Notes: a model not told the origin generated them from the letters alone. A DNA stretch of 64,000 nt from Bacillus marasmi (GCF_902168435.1 NZ_LR656170.1:164928-228927), one strand, 5' to 3'; numbered from the stretch's first letter, positions 43,881 through 54,126 are shown. Made by a program: numbers and translations.

Positions 43881-45592
43881 CATACTTAACCTTATGCCTA
43901 ACTGCTCTAATTTCAACATTTGGGATATTTTTCTTCTATTTTCCAATCAAAAGCGTTCCAATTTTTATTGTGTTAACTGGCTTTTGCATCGTTCTTGCCC
44001 TTTATGTCATCTTTTATCGTTTGTATTTTCACGATTTGCGTGAGCTTCCGTATAAGCAACGGGGATTATTAATCTTTTTTTCTTCTTTGTTAGCTATATT
44101 TTTTTTGATTAGCTCAAGCGGGAATCAAGATTATTTAAGCGATAATTCCTTCGTTATCGTTATGCTGACTTACTGTGGTAGCTTTTTATTCATTTCTTTT
44201 CTTATCATATTTGTTACGATGTTTGCTTTAAGCAATATCGCTAATTCTAATGTACAAAATGCGAGCCTCAAGAACTTTGCCGTATATTTTATGATGATCT
44301 TTCTTGCAGGAATTTTTTATTGGGCTGCTTTTTATCCAGCAGCTATGTCTTATGATTCAATGTGGTCGTGGAATCAGGTCCATACGAAGGAATTCAATGA
44401 TTGGCACCCTATCATGTTCACATGGCTCATCTTAGGACTTACTTATGTCTGGGACTCTCCAGCAATGGTGACAATATTTCAGATTGTTATTTTAGCCCTT
44501 ATTTATGCTTATTCCTTTAGTCAATTACAAAAATTAGGATTAAATAAGTATTTATTGGTGTTTACGTGTATTTTACTAGCATTTTCCCCACCCTTCGGAA
44601 ACTACACGATTGTCATTTGGAAGGATGTACTTTACAGTGGATGTTTATTGTTTTTTACAGTACACCTTTTCTTAATCGTAAGATCTAAAGGTAGCTGGCT
44701 TATCAGTAAGGGGAATATAGCCCTTTTTATATTATCATCCTTTGGAGTAATATTTTTCCGCCATAATGGGTTTCCAGTCTATCTACTAACGATGCTTATC
44801 TTGTTTTTATTTTATTGGAAATACGTATTTAAGCGAGCATTACCCTTATTTCTTTGCTTGGTCATTTTCCATCAAATCTTGACGGGCCCAATCTTTACTT
44901 ATTTTAATATCGAGTCATCTGATCCAAATGAAGCATTAGCTATTCCGACCCAACAAATCGGGAACGTCATTAAAAATGATGGAAAACTTACGGAACAACA
45001 GCTCGAATACTTTAATTCAATCATGCCAATCCATTTATGGAAGGAGAATTATTATCCACATACTGTTGACTATATTAAATTTCATGGTGAATATGATCGT
45101 GATGTGATCATCGAAGATTATCCTTTATATTTTAAGATGTGGGGAAACACTGTGCTTCAAAACCCGAAACTAGCACTTGAGGCATTCTTTAACCAAACTT
45201 CGTTAGTTTGGCAAATTCGGACACCAGAAGGTTTTTCATTAACCTTTTTTACCGATATGAGTGAAAATGACGTAGGACTGGAAAGGAAACCATTAAGTTC
45301 GTTTCTGTCTGAAAAACTTACTAGTTATTTAGAGTTCTCGAGAGCAAATCCAATCCTTAATTTTGTATGGCGTCCTGCTTCTTACGCTTTTATCATTTTT
45401 GTATTTGCCATTGCATTTTTTATGAAAAACGGCTGGAAAGCTGGCGTTGTCCTCTTGCCATTTTTACTAAATATGCTCTCAGTTACAGCAGCCTTACCTG
45501 CTCAGGATTTCCGCTACTTATTTGCCAATGTATTGATTAGCTTTATTTTCCCTTTAATGGCGCTAATAAAACCCAATATTAAGGAGGAGTGA
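43865..45592 (+). CDS. GT-C-type membrane glycosyltransferase (DUF6020/GtrII-like, system I)
   Basis: 575 residues, about twelve membrane helices. The family-like words FYPAAMSYDSMWSWNQV, NDWHPIMFTWLILG and YTIVIWKDVLY resemble the DUF6020 group as I recall it. A soluble region near 330-430 lies outside. It overlaps the GT2 gene by 16 bases, so the two are coupled. The predicted job is moving a sugar from undecaprenyl phosphate to a surface polymer. The specific acceptor is unknown. Confidence 0.7.
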   Translation: MEGKIAYLTLCLTALISTFGIFFFYFPIKSVPIFIVLTGFCIVLALYVIFYRLYFHDLRELPYKQRGLLIFFSSLLAIFFLISSSGNQDYLSDNSFVIVMLTYCGSFLFISFLIIFVTMFALSNIANSNVQNASLKNFAVYFMMIFLAGIFYWAAFYPAAMSYDSMWSWNQVHTKEFNDWHPIMFTWLILGLTYVWDSPAMVTIFQIVILALIYAYSFSQLQKLGLNKYLLVFTCILLAFSPPFGNYTIVIWKDVLYSGCLLFFTVHLFLIVRSKGSWLISKGNIALFILSSFGVIFFRHNGFPVYLLTMLILFLFYWKYVFKRALPLFLCLVIFHQILTGPIFTYFNIESSDPNEALAIPTQQIGNVIKNDGKLTEQQLEYFNSIMPIHLWKENYYPHTVDYIKFHGEYDRDVIIEDYPLYFKMWGNTVLQNPKLALEAFFNQTSLVWQIRTPEGFSLTFFTDMSENDVGLERKPLSSFLSEKLTSYLEFSRANPILNFVWRPASYAFIIFVFAIAFFMKNGWKAGVVLLPFLLNMLSVTAALPAQDFRYLFANVLISFIFPLMALIKPNIKEE

Positions 45593-45596
45593 AGCT

Positions 45597-45944
45597 ATGG
45601 AACAAAATACGAATACTCAAAATAAAACTTATCTTGGAATCATCTTAATGATATCTGCTGCTGTATGTACTTCATTTGGTCAATTATTTTGGAAATTATC
45701 CGAGGCTAATTTAAATATAGAATTAATATTCGGCTTCTTCCTATACTTTTTTGGTGCAGTCTTAATGATAGTAGCATTTCGTTTTGGGAAACTGTCTATA
45801 TTACATCCACTATTAAGTATAGGTTATGTATTCAGCACCCTATTAGGTTCATTTTTTCTGAATGAAGTCATCAGTATTAGCTCGATTATGGGGATAATTT
45901 TTATTATGAGCGGGGTTATCTTGATTGGTGGTGAAACCAATTAA
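45597..45944 (+). CDS. SMR/EamA-like small membrane protein, flippase half 1 (system I)
   Basis: 115 residues, four membrane helices, with ILMISAAVCTSFGQLFWKLSE in helix one and a helix-four segment IMGIIFIMSGVILIGG. This size and pattern match the EmrE/ArnE-ArnF type. AAGGAGG precedes the ATG. It is only 4 bases from the GT-C gene. ArnE/ArnF-like pairs flip undecaprenyl-phosphate-linked sugar. Drug export is an alternative but less likely here. Confidence 0.75.
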   Translation: MEQNTNTQNKTYLGIILMISAAVCTSFGQLFWKLSEANLNIELIFGFFLYFFGAVLMIVAFRFGKLSILHPLLSIGYVFSTLLGSFFLNEVISISSIMGIIFIMSGVILIGGETN

Positions 45945-46281
45945 TATATTATTGTTAATTTCAATGACTATTTTCGGTTCCTTTGGTGGTTTCTTTTTTA
46001 AAAAAGCCAGTTCACCTTTGGAGAACAGCAAAAAAATTAGCTCATTATTAATGTTTCTTGCGATTGGTGGGTTTTTTTATATTTCAGGAGCGGTAGTGAA
46101 TATTATTTTATTGAAGAAACTCCCTTATTCAATCGTTTTTCCACTTACATCAGTGACCTATATTTGGACAATGATTATTTCTAAAATATGGCTTAATGAA
46201 AGGATTACGTCCAGAAAGCTTTTAGGGGTTACACTTATACTGATTGGATGCGTCCTACTATCATATAACAAACTAAATTGA
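45925..46281 (+). CDS. SMR/EamA-like small membrane protein, flippase half 2 (system I)
   Basis: 118 residues if translated from TTG 45925; GTG 45928 or 45931 are equally possible since no strong ribosome site is present. Four membrane helices, with FGSFGGFFFKKASSPLE in the first loop. It overlaps the preceding gene by 20 bases, implying coupled translation and a heterodimer. It ends the plus-strand run. Confidence 0.72.
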   Translation: MVVKPINILLLISMTIFGSFGGFFFKKASSPLENSKKISSLLMFLAIGGFFYISGAVVNIILLKKLPYSIVFPLTSVTYIWTMIISKIWLNERITSRKLLGVTLILIGCVLLSYNKLN

Positions 46282-46317
46282 GCAATAAAAAACCTAATAT
46301 TGCATTTTTAATAGAAC

Positions 46318-46346
46318 AAAAAGGTCCCAAAATTGGGACCTTTTTT
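46318..46346. terminator. Bidirectional terminator
   Basis: AAAAAGGTCCCAA and TTGGGACCTTTTTT form a stem between the convergent polysaccharide operon and the autolysin gene; it works in both directions. Confidence 0.9.
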
Positions 46347-46347
46347 A

Positions 46348-49300
46348 TTAGCGATTGATAAAATTATAGAACTCCTGCATGAAATAGCCGATTTTTCCAG
46401 CCCATGCTTCATCAGAAGCATATTGATGCCAGCTATTATCAAAACGCATGTTATCCACGGTTGGTTGATAATACGGAAGTTTATCATCTGTATCCCAAGC
46501 TCTAATGACATAATTACTACTAATCCAGCTAGCACCGGCAATGATTCCGCCTTCAGGTGTCGTATAATCATATGCACCCTCAGCAGGCTTAGAATCTATC
46601 GCACCGATTCCATAGAAATTATATTTTGTTTTAGAGATGGCAGATGTTCCCCAACCTGTTTCTAAACCTGAATGAGCTAATAGGTAAACAGCATTCAAGC
46701 CACTTTGCTCTTGAGCTGTCAAATACGCATATCCCATACCTGACATTAAGGTCGTTCTTCCTTGAGTCTTATAATTAATGAAACTATTAATTTGCTCAGC
46801 GGTTACGGTTGCTTTTGAATTAAGTGGCGTAAAAATTGAAACCTGATTAGTAAACTGACCTGTTTTATGAAATTCGTATTTGATTAAGTTATAGCCAGAA
46901 TTTCCATCAGTGCTTATTGCTCCCCATATCCAGCCTCGTTGTCCAGATTCTGTTTGAACATAATACCACTCAGAATAAGTGTTACCAGGAGTTTGAATAT
47001 AAGAGATTATTTTTAATTTTGCTTTTGCAGGTACAGTTCCTATAGCTTGAGCACTAGAATTTGAATCACTTCTTAATGTGCGTGCCTCTTTTAATAGCCA
47101 GTAGTCTTCAGTAAGATTGGTTTCTAAATAATCTTTATGAACCCAACCAACTCGTCCATCCGTAGTCTGTATTCGTGCCGCATACGATGATTCTTCGATT
47201 ACATAAACAATATCACCATATTTAAGCTCGAAGAATCTAGTATAGCTTGGATTATAGTAGGTTAAGTGTTTAGTATAATCCTTTAACTCATCCAAACTGC
47301 GGTATACTGGTAATTTCACAGCACTAATAAATTTAGCATTCTGCGAAGTAAGGTCAACAATATCAACTTTTAGCTCTGCACCTTGAAGATTATCATAGTA
47401 TTCTACTTTAATCTCATGGAAACCTGCCTCTAAATTGATAATACTATCCTTGTAATCTGTTGAACTATCAACCCAAGAATCAATAATTCTATTTCCATCA
47501 ACATATACTCTTATACCATCGTCAGACCAAGTTTTAATTTGGTAAATTCCAGTATTAAAATAAGCCTTTTTAATAAACTTTGCCGAGAAATTATCAGCAG
47601 GTATGGAGCTATGTGGCTTACCTGTTCCCCAATTAAAGTTTAGTGATGTTAACGGATTGACTGAACCTTTCCCTCCAAGCAGGATAGCGTTCCCAGTTAA
47701 ATCTTGTTTCGGATACAAGTATCCAACCCATTGATCAGTACTTGTTACGTCACTTAAAGGTTGAATAAACATTTCCAAATTACTCGATCCACTCATTTCA
47801 AGATACTGAACTTCAATCCAATGCACATCTTTTTCACTTGGGTTTGTTACATTTCTATCACTTACAGTAAATGGAATACTTGTTTCCTCATTAAACGAGC
47901 TACTTGTCCATTTATCGTATACTAACTGACCGTCTACTAATACTCGAATGCCATCATCTACTCGCGTCCGCAGTACATATTCACCAGCAGGTAGTCGCTT
48001 TGCTGTACGATATTTAGCAGAGAACTGATCCACTGGAATTTTTTCTGACGGGCTACCTTCTCCATTATTATCGACTAACATTTTACTGTTCCCAGTTGGA
48101 GCTATTGCCTTAACAAATCCAGGCTTTCCACTCAACGCATTATTCGGATAATAATAGGCTGCCCAACTATCAAACGGTAAAATATCGGAGTATAAAAATG
48201 CATTTCCGACATTTTCATAATACTTAGTAATAATTTTATGGTCACCCGGTTGAACATTCAGCATTAACGCTTGGTCCACTATGCCATTCGAATTAGAATC
48301 AGACCATCGATTAATTTTAAGTTGATCATTCACTAATACTTGAACACCATCATCAGCTAATGTTTGGATAAAATAATCTCCTCCCGCTAAATAACGAGAC
48401 TGATCAAAGTATCCTTCAAATCCATCGGCAGGTAAAGAACTATTAGGGCTTCCTGTTCCCCAATCATAACGAACAGTTTCACCGTAGTTATAGAAGAGCT
48501 TTTTGTTGCTTATCATATTGTAATCAACTTTTAATAAAGCTCCACCAGTATCTTCTCTGTATTCAACCACAATTTTGTGGCTACCTTTCTCCAGATACAC
48601 TGCCGCTTTTTTAGGCTTAAACACATTGTCATTTACCCAATAATCTGCAATTAACTGATTATCCACCCATACTCTCACGCCGTCATCAGCTAACATAGTA
48701 AATTCATAGGTGCCTGCTTCAAACTGCTCTTTTTTAGTAAAGCGCATAGCGAAGTTGTCTTGAGGGAAATTGATCGTTGGTGCTTTAGTTCCCCAATCCA
48801 TATTGATGCTGTCAATCATGCTTGAGGAGTTTTTTCCACCAATGATTTTAGGATTCCCTTGAAAAGTTGTATTAGAATATAATTCTCCAAGCCAAGTACC
48901 TTCACTAGCAGATTCATAAGGTTCAATATTGAACTCTAACTGACTGCTTCCAGCTCCTTCAAAGTACTGTACTTCGATCCAATGGACCTCTTTTTCCTTT
49001 GAATTAGATGTTTGGTTATCCTTAATCTCAACTTTCACGGCATCCTCATTGCCAGCGCCTAATGTCCAACGATCAATGACTACTTGACCGTCAATTAAGA
49101 CGCGAATACCATCATCAGCTTTTGTTCTTATAATATAATCCCCTGCTGACATTCTTTTAGCTGTTGTATATTTGGCTGAGAAGTTATCCGCCTGATATCC
49201 GCTAACAGGACCATTAGTACCATGGTTTTCAGCTAGCTTATTTTGACTATTAGGAGAAACTACTTTTGCTGCAGTTGGTAATCCCGCTAAATTTTGATTT

Positions 49301-52056
49301 GGATAATAGTAAGCTAACCATGTATCAAATGGTACAACATCTGAGAATACCGCTGCACTACCAGTGCCTTCATAATAATGCGTCTTAACTCTATGCTCAC
49401 CTTCACTAACATCCAGCCACAGTGCACGATTTATTTCTCCACCTGAGTCTGACCAGCGATCAATTAGCCACTTACCATCAGCTTCAACTTTAATCCCATC
49501 ATCAGCTAATGTTTGGAAGAAATAGTCACCCTTTTCAAATGACTTAGACTGATCGAAAACAGCTGTGAAGTAATCTGCTGGCGCACCCACTTTTGGACTA
49601 TTATTTCCCCAGTTAAAGTGCACAGCCTCACCTTTTTGAGTTGGAAGTTTGTAGAAACTAGCATAATTAAACAACAAATGTGCTGCTCCACTATTTTCGA
49701 AGTACTCTACTTTAATCGTATGCTCACCTTGGGACAGATAGATTTTACCTGTCTTTAGTTGCCTACCATCGCTATCCTTCCAAACATCAATAACCTTTTC
49801 ATCATCCACATATACACGTACACCATCATCGGCTCTTGTTTCAAATTGATAAGTTCCATCTTCTAAATAAACCTTCTTAGTATAACGTGCAGAAAAGCGA
49901 TCACCTGGAACCTTAGCTAATGGTGAGGAATTACCCCAGTTAAAGTCGATATTTTCTACTTTATTACTAGAGTTTTTACCTCCAATTACATAAGGCGTTC
50001 CTTGAAGTTCCATATTTGGATAGATTTCTCCAACCCATGAATTGTCAATGGCTTCTTTAAAAGGCTCAACGAAAAATTCTACCTTTGCAGCTCCCTTCGC
50101 CTCATAGTATTGAACTTCAATCCAATGCACATCTTTTTCAGCCGCGTTTGATACGTTACGGTTTTCAATAGATACCTTAGCTGCATCTTCTTTGCCATCA
50201 CCCGGTGTCCATCTATCGATGACGAGTTTTCCATCAACGTAAACTCTTACACCATCATCAGCTTTCGCTCTGAAAATATAATCACCAGCAGGCAAGCGTT
50301 TAGCCGTTGTATATTTTGCTGAAAAATCATCAGTCTTAAAATTACTTTCAGGACCAGCTACATCAAAATTTTCATAGAGCTTTTTTAAACTGCCATGCGG
50401 AGAAATCACTTTGGCCTTTGTAGGAAGTCCACCAAGATTTGGATTAGGATAATAATACGCTACCCACGAGTCCAACGGAACAATATCAGAAAATACGGCT
50501 GCATCACCACTATTTTCATAGTAATGAGTTTTTACGGTTTGTTCGCCTTCATTGACTCCTAACCATAACGCACGGTTTATATCTCCACCGGAATCAGTCC
50601 AGCGATTAATTAACCAATTACCATTAGCTTCTACCTTAACCCCATCATCTGCTAAAGTTTGGATGAAGTAATCACCGCTACTAAAGCTCTTAGTTTGGTC
50701 GAAAACTGCAGTGAAAAAGTCATTGCCAATCCCGTTCCCAGGACTTCCGGATCCCCAATTATAATGAACTTCTCCACCTTTTTGGGTTGGAAGCTTTGCA
50801 TAGCTACGATAGTTTACATTAAGCTGTGCGTGACCACCATTCTCAAAATATTCCACCTTGATAGTGTGTTCACCTTTTGAAAGTGTAACCCTTCCGGATC
50901 TCAAATTGTTCATTCCACTATCTTGCCAAGAATCGATTACTTTTTCGCCATCAACCCATACTCTAATGCCATCATCGGCACGTGCTTCAAATAGGTACAT
51001 TCCTTCTTCTTGGAAATACTCCTTTTTCGTAAAACGCGCTGAGAAACGGTCGACAGGTACTTTTGCATTCGGAGATGAATTGCCCCAATTTAGATCAAGT
51101 CTATCTATCTTAGAAGCCGAGTTTCTTCCACCAATAATATATGGAGTTCCTTGTAGATTCATATTTGGATAGATTTCTCCAACCCATGAATCCTCAATTT
51201 CTTGCTTAAAAGGTTCCATGAAAAACTCGATTTTGCTAGCTCCCTTAGATTCGTAGTACTGTACCTCGATCCAATGGACATCCTTCTCTTCTTGATTCGA
51301 AACAGTCCGGTCATCAATAGAAAGTTTAATGGCATCCTCACGACCATCGCCGTCCGTCCAACGATCAATTACTAACTTCCCATCAACGTAGACTCTTACA
51401 CCATCATCAGCTTTAGTCCTTAAAATATAGTCTCCTGCGCTGAGTCTTTTCGCCGTTACGTATCTTGCAGAAAAATCGTCTACCTTAAAGCCGCTTGTTG
51501 GTCCCCCTAGATTATGGTTCTCATAAAGCTTTTTAAGTGCTCCCTCAGAAGGTATAACTTTTGCAGCATTCGGTAAACCTGCAAGATTCTTATTAGGATA
51601 ATAATAAGCAACCCAAGAATCAAAAGGCACTATATCAGAGAAAACCGCTGCTTCTCCACTATTCTCATAATACTCGGTCTTCACATTGTGTAATCCGGCA
51701 TTAACATTTAGCCACAATGCACGATTAATATCCCCACCGGAATCAGTCCATCGATCAATCAAATACCTTCCATCGACCTTGACCCTTACACCGTCATCCG
51801 CTAAGGTTTGCAGGAAGTAATCACCTTGCTCAAACGAACGTGATTGATCAAATTCAGCTCTAAAATTATTTAGAGGGAAGTTTGCTGGTGAGCCCCCACC
51901 CCAATAATAGTGAACAGGTTGCCCTGGTGCTGGCTTGAAGGTTGCTATTTCACTAGCATTAGAATGGATTGTCCAACTGATTAGAGCCGCTGCCGTTAAG
52001 CCGATTCCCGCACCTCGTATTAAATTTTTGTGTTTCAATTTAAGAATCAACCCCAA
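46348..52056 (-). CDS. Giant secreted PA14-repeat autolysin with SH3 and glucosaminidase domains
   Basis: 1902 residues. A signal peptide (about 1-35) is followed by twelve PA14-like modules (each with an ADDGVRVxVDG-type calcium or sugar-binding loop) in four triplets of about 381 residues (roughly 49-430, 430-813, 813-1195, 1195-1575). Two SH3-like domains (about 1580-1740) and a C-terminal glucosaminidase domain with LLAHSGLETGWGTSAISKTK and YNFYGIGAID (catalytic Glu in LETG) follow. PA14 domains often bind glycans, so this may tether the enzyme to the surface polymer made by the flanking genes. The start is probably TTG; 52056 and 52038 are both possible. A free-standing unit with its own terminator. 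Confidence 0.88.
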   Translation of the reverse strand: MGLILKLKHKNLIRGAGIGLTAAALISWTIHSNASEIATFKPAPGQPVHYYWGGGSPANFPLNNFRAEFDQSRSFEQGDYFLQTLADDGVRVKVDGRYLIDRWTDSGGDINRALWLNVNAGLHNVKTEYYENSGEAAVFSDIVPFDSWVAYYYPNKNLAGLPNAAKVIPSEGALKKLYENHNLGGPTSGFKVDDFSARYVTAKRLSAGDYILRTKADDGVRVYVDGKLVIDRWTDGDGREDAIKLSIDDRTVSNQEEKDVHWIEVQYYESKGASKIEFFMEPFKQEIEDSWVGEIYPNMNLQGTPYIIGGRNSASKIDRLDLNWGNSSPNAKVPVDRFSARFTKKEYFQEEGMYLFEARADDGIRVWVDGEKVIDSWQDSGMNNLRSGRVTLSKGEHTIKVEYFENGGHAQLNVNYRSYAKLPTQKGGEVHYNWGSGSPGNGIGNDFFTAVFDQTKSFSSGDYFIQTLADDGVKVEANGNWLINRWTDSGGDINRALWLGVNEGEQTVKTHYYENSGDAAVFSDIVPLDSWVAYYYPNPNLGGLPTKAKVISPHGSLKKLYENFDVAGPESNFKTDDFSAKYTTAKRLPAGDYIFRAKADDGVRVYVDGKLVIDRWTPGDGKEDAAKVSIENRNVSNAAEKDVHWIEVQYYEAKGAAKVEFFVEPFKEAIDNSWVGEIYPNMELQGTPYVIGGKNSSNKVENIDFNWGNSSPLAKVPGDRFSARYTKKVYLEDGTYQFETRADDGVRVYVDDEKVIDVWKDSDGRQLKTGKIYLSQGEHTIKVEYFENSGAAHLLFNYASFYKLPTQKGEAVHFNWGNNSPKVGAPADYFTAVFDQSKSFEKGDYFFQTLADDGIKVEADGKWLIDRWSDSGGEINRALWLDVSEGEHRVKTHYYEGTGSAAVFSDVVPFDTWLAYYYPNQNLAGLPTAAKVVSPNSQNKLAENHGTNGPVSGYQADNFSAKYTTAKRMSAGDYIIRTKADDGIRVLIDGQVVIDRWTLGAGNEDAVKVEIKDNQTSNSKEKEVHWIEVQYFEGAGSSQLEFNIEPYESASEGTWLGELYSNTTFQGNPKIIGGKNSSSMIDSINMDWGTKAPTINFPQDNFAMRFTKKEQFEAGTYEFTMLADDGVRVWVDNQLIADYWVNDNVFKPKKAAVYLEKGSHKIVVEYREDTGGALLKVDYNMISNKKLFYNYGETVRYDWGTGSPNSSLPADGFEGYFDQSRYLAGGDYFIQTLADDGVQVLVNDQLKINRWSDSNSNGIVDQALMLNVQPGDHKIITKYYENVGNAFLYSDILPFDSWAAYYYPNNALSGKPGFVKAIAPTGNSKMLVDNNGEGSPSEKIPVDQFSAKYRTAKRLPAGEYVLRTRVDDGIRVLVDGQLVYDKWTSSSFNEETSIPFTVSDRNVTNPSEKDVHWIEVQYLEMSGSSNLEMFIQPLSDVTSTDQWVGYLYPKQDLTGNAILLGGKGSVNPLTSLNFNWGTGKPHSSIPADNFSAKFIKKAYFNTGIYQIKTWSDDGIRVYVDGNRIIDSWVDSSTDYKDSIINLEAGFHEIKVEYYDNLQGAELKVDIVDLTSQNAKFISAVKLPVYRSLDELKDYTKHLTYYNPSYTRFFELKYGDIVYVIEESSYAARIQTTDGRVGWVHKDYLETNLTEDYWLLKEARTLRSDSNSSAQAIGTVPAKAKLKIISYIQTPGNTYSEWYYVQTESGQRGWIWGAISTDGNSGYNLIKYEFHKTGQFTNQVSIFTPLNSKATVTAEQINSFINYKTQGRTTLMSGMGYAYLTAQEQSGLNAVYLLAHSGLETGWGTSAISKTKYNFYGIGAIDSKPAEGAYDYTTPEGGIIAGASWISSNYVIRAWDTDDKLPYYQPTVDNMRFDNSWHQYASDEAWAGKIGYFMQEFYNFINR

Positions 52057-52106
52057 TCTTATTAATGAAAACTATAAAGATACCAATGTATCCCATTTAA
52101 TATATT

Positions 52107-52228
52107 AACATATTAATATGTTGAGTTTTACCTTTTTCGACCATTTGTTTGCTATAATTCGCAACATCTTACTTTATTATTTCAACATAGAATAACTGTT
52201 ATCTCAACATTAAAGTTTTTTCCAACAT
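52107..52228 (-). promoter_or_regulatory. Palindrome and phased CAACAT words upstream of the autolysin
   Basis: AACATATTAATATGTT (52107-52122) is a perfect palindrome. CAACAT occurs at 52162, 52183, 52205 and 52223, spaced 21, 22 and 18 bases, and again inverted at 52118. The arrangement suggests a regulator site. No regulator is identified. Confidence 0.35.
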
Positions 52229-52257
52229 GCTGTAAGCCAATAGGCATTTAAGGTGGG

Positions 52258-52309
52258 AAAATAAGTAAAAAACACAACTCATCAATGAGTTGTGTTTTTT
52301 ACTTATTTT
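52258..52309. terminator. Long perfect palindrome terminator after the LtaS-like gene
   Basis: Two 25-base perfectly complementary arms around a 2-base loop, with T/A runs, overlapping the stop codon of the LtaS-like gene. The arms contain ACACAACTCAT and its complement. Confidence 0.85.
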
Positions 52310-54126
52310 TTAAAATGGTTTTTCCAATAGTATTGGCTATGCAAAAATTCATTAACCTTTTTTTGACTATCTGATGGTAATTTCTCAGTCAATTCTTTTG
52401 ATTGAACATAGCGACCACTACTATGAATAGCGTCGACTACTGAACGAACTTCATTCGCTTGCTTCATAAACTCATTTCCTTCATAGCCTGCATAATCGAA
52501 GAATACATTCATGAGAAAATGTGGACCAATTGTGGGCCCTTTGTCATTAAGATCGTTATTGAGTACTTGATTTGCACTGTCATTACCCCAAATTAGATAT
52601 GGAGTATTATAATAATTATAAAATCCTTCTTCATTGCTTGTGTCGAGATCAATACCTAATTTCTCATAAATGGTATTATTATCAGCTAACCATGGATTAT
52701 GATCACCGAACAAAATGATCACAACTGGCTCTTCCTCATTTCTGAAATGGTCAACTAATTTTTTTAATTCCTCATTAGTACTACGTATACCAGCTAAATA
52801 ATTATTAAAAATATTAAATTCTTCTGTAGTTAAACCTTCATTTAGCACAAATTTCTCCTCATACGTTCCACCATGAGGATATGGACCATGATTTTGATAC
52901 GTAACATTAAAACTAAAGTATGGCTTACCGGTTTTCTTATTTTTTTCAAAGAGCTTAATTATTTGTGGAAATACTATGTTATCATTTGCAATTTCTCCAT
53001 TTGCAAGCTCAGAATAATAATTCTCAAAGAAATAATAGTTTTCAAATCCTAGAAATTCATTCACATTTTTTCTGTTATAAAACCAATCATAGCAAGGATG
53101 ACTTCCTTCCACTGTATAACCCTGCTCCTTAAAATAACGAACGTAAGAGTTTACATTGCTTCTATAACTAGTATCAGTTCTTGCAAAGCCAGTCAGAAAA
53201 GATCGTTCAGTATCCACTGTACCACCAGCAAATATATTCGTTATCAATTCACCAGAAACAGATTCTGACTGTAATTGATGAAAATATTCATAAACAGTCT
53301 CATTTATCTCAACTTGATCAAATTTTGTAAAATCATTGTAAGCTTCTAGCATAATCGAGATAACATTAACTTTTTTATCCATAGCTATATCCGAATAGTC
53401 GTATGCGGATAACCTCTTTTTAGTTTCCTTTTCATTATATCCTTCTGGCTTTTTTTCAAATGAGGTTTGAATACTATAAATAAATGGATACACAAAACCT
53501 TTTGAAATATACACTTGTGTCGATGACCATTGATTGATTATGCCTAAATTTTCTGTTTCAGAATAAACTTTACTGTTAGAGTACACATATTTATAAGAAA
53601 TGGCACATATCAGAAGAACGATAATAATACCAATTAATCTTGATTTTAATTTTTTTATTTTTCCCTTAAATAAATACTTTCCAATTATCGTCCCCAATAC
53701 ACAAGCCACTATTACTGAATTTATTTTCCAATCAGAGTTAATCTCATATTTACCCATCATATCTTGGGCTTCAGAGAACAACCTCAAATCAGCTACAAGT
53801 AATGGATCATTCCTAATCATCAGCTTAAAATAATTAATCCATGTAAAACCTAAAGTTATGATGGATGTTAGTAAAAAACTGACCCATACTCGATTAAAAA
53901 TGAAATATAATAAAAATATCAAGGAAATAACTGGGAATATATTCAAAAACGGAAGATATTGGATTTTAAAGTAAGAGAGAAACATCGGCATTATGTAATG
54001 AGCTGCACCAAAATACATACTGATAAGTCCTAGACATAATCCCATTAAGAAAATGATCAAAAAAGTAAATGGCCATTTTTGCAACATATGAAAAATATTC
54101 TTTAAGCTATTTTTTGAATTTGACAT
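52303..54126 (-). CDS. LTA synthase-like phosphoglycerol transferase
   Basis: 607 residues. About five N-terminal membrane helices (about 15-185), then an extracellular sulfatase-like domain. Metal/catalytic residues can be placed: Glu in VISIMLEAY, the nucleophile Thr in FAGGTVDTERSFLTG, and Asp-His in IILFGDHNPW. LtaS enzymes polymerise glycerol phosphate from phosphatidylglycerol and use Mn2+. The C-terminal part differs from standard LtaS and may make another phosphoglycerol decoration. AAGGGAATT precedes the ATG. It lies among glycosylation genes. Confidence 0.85.
   Translation of the reverse strand: MSNSKNSLKNIFHMLQKWPFTFLIIFLMGLCLGLISMYFGAAHYIMPMFLSYFKIQYLPFLNIFPVISLIFLLYFIFNRVWVSFLLTSIITLGFTWINYFKLMIRNDPLLVADLRLFSEAQDMMGKYEINSDWKINSVIVACVLGTIIGKYLFKGKIKKLKSRLIGIIIVLLICAISYKYVYSNSKVYSETENLGIINQWSSTQVYISKGFVYPFIYSIQTSFEKKPEGYNEKETKKRLSAYDYSDIAMDKKVNVISIMLEAYNDFTKFDQVEINETVYEYFHQLQSESVSGELITNIFAGGTVDTERSFLTGFARTDTSYRSNVNSYVRYFKEQGYTVEGSHPCYDWFYNRKNVNEFLGFENYYFFENYYSELANGEIANDNIVFPQIIKLFEKNKKTGKPYFSFNVTYQNHGPYPHGGTYEEKFVLNEGLTTEEFNIFNNYLAGIRSTNEELKKLVDHFRNEEEPVVIILFGDHNPWLADNNTIYEKLGIDLDTSNEEGFYNYYNTPYLIWGNDSANQVLNNDLNDKGPTIGPHFLMNVFFDYAGYEGNEFMKQANEVRSVVDAIHSSGRYVQSKELTEKLPSDSQKKVNEFLHSQYYWKNHFKK

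Noticed and set aside
46333-46665. Plus-strand open frames opposite the large autolysin gene
   Set aside because: They are antisense shadows without ribosome sites; codon pattern and repeats belong to the minus-strand gene.
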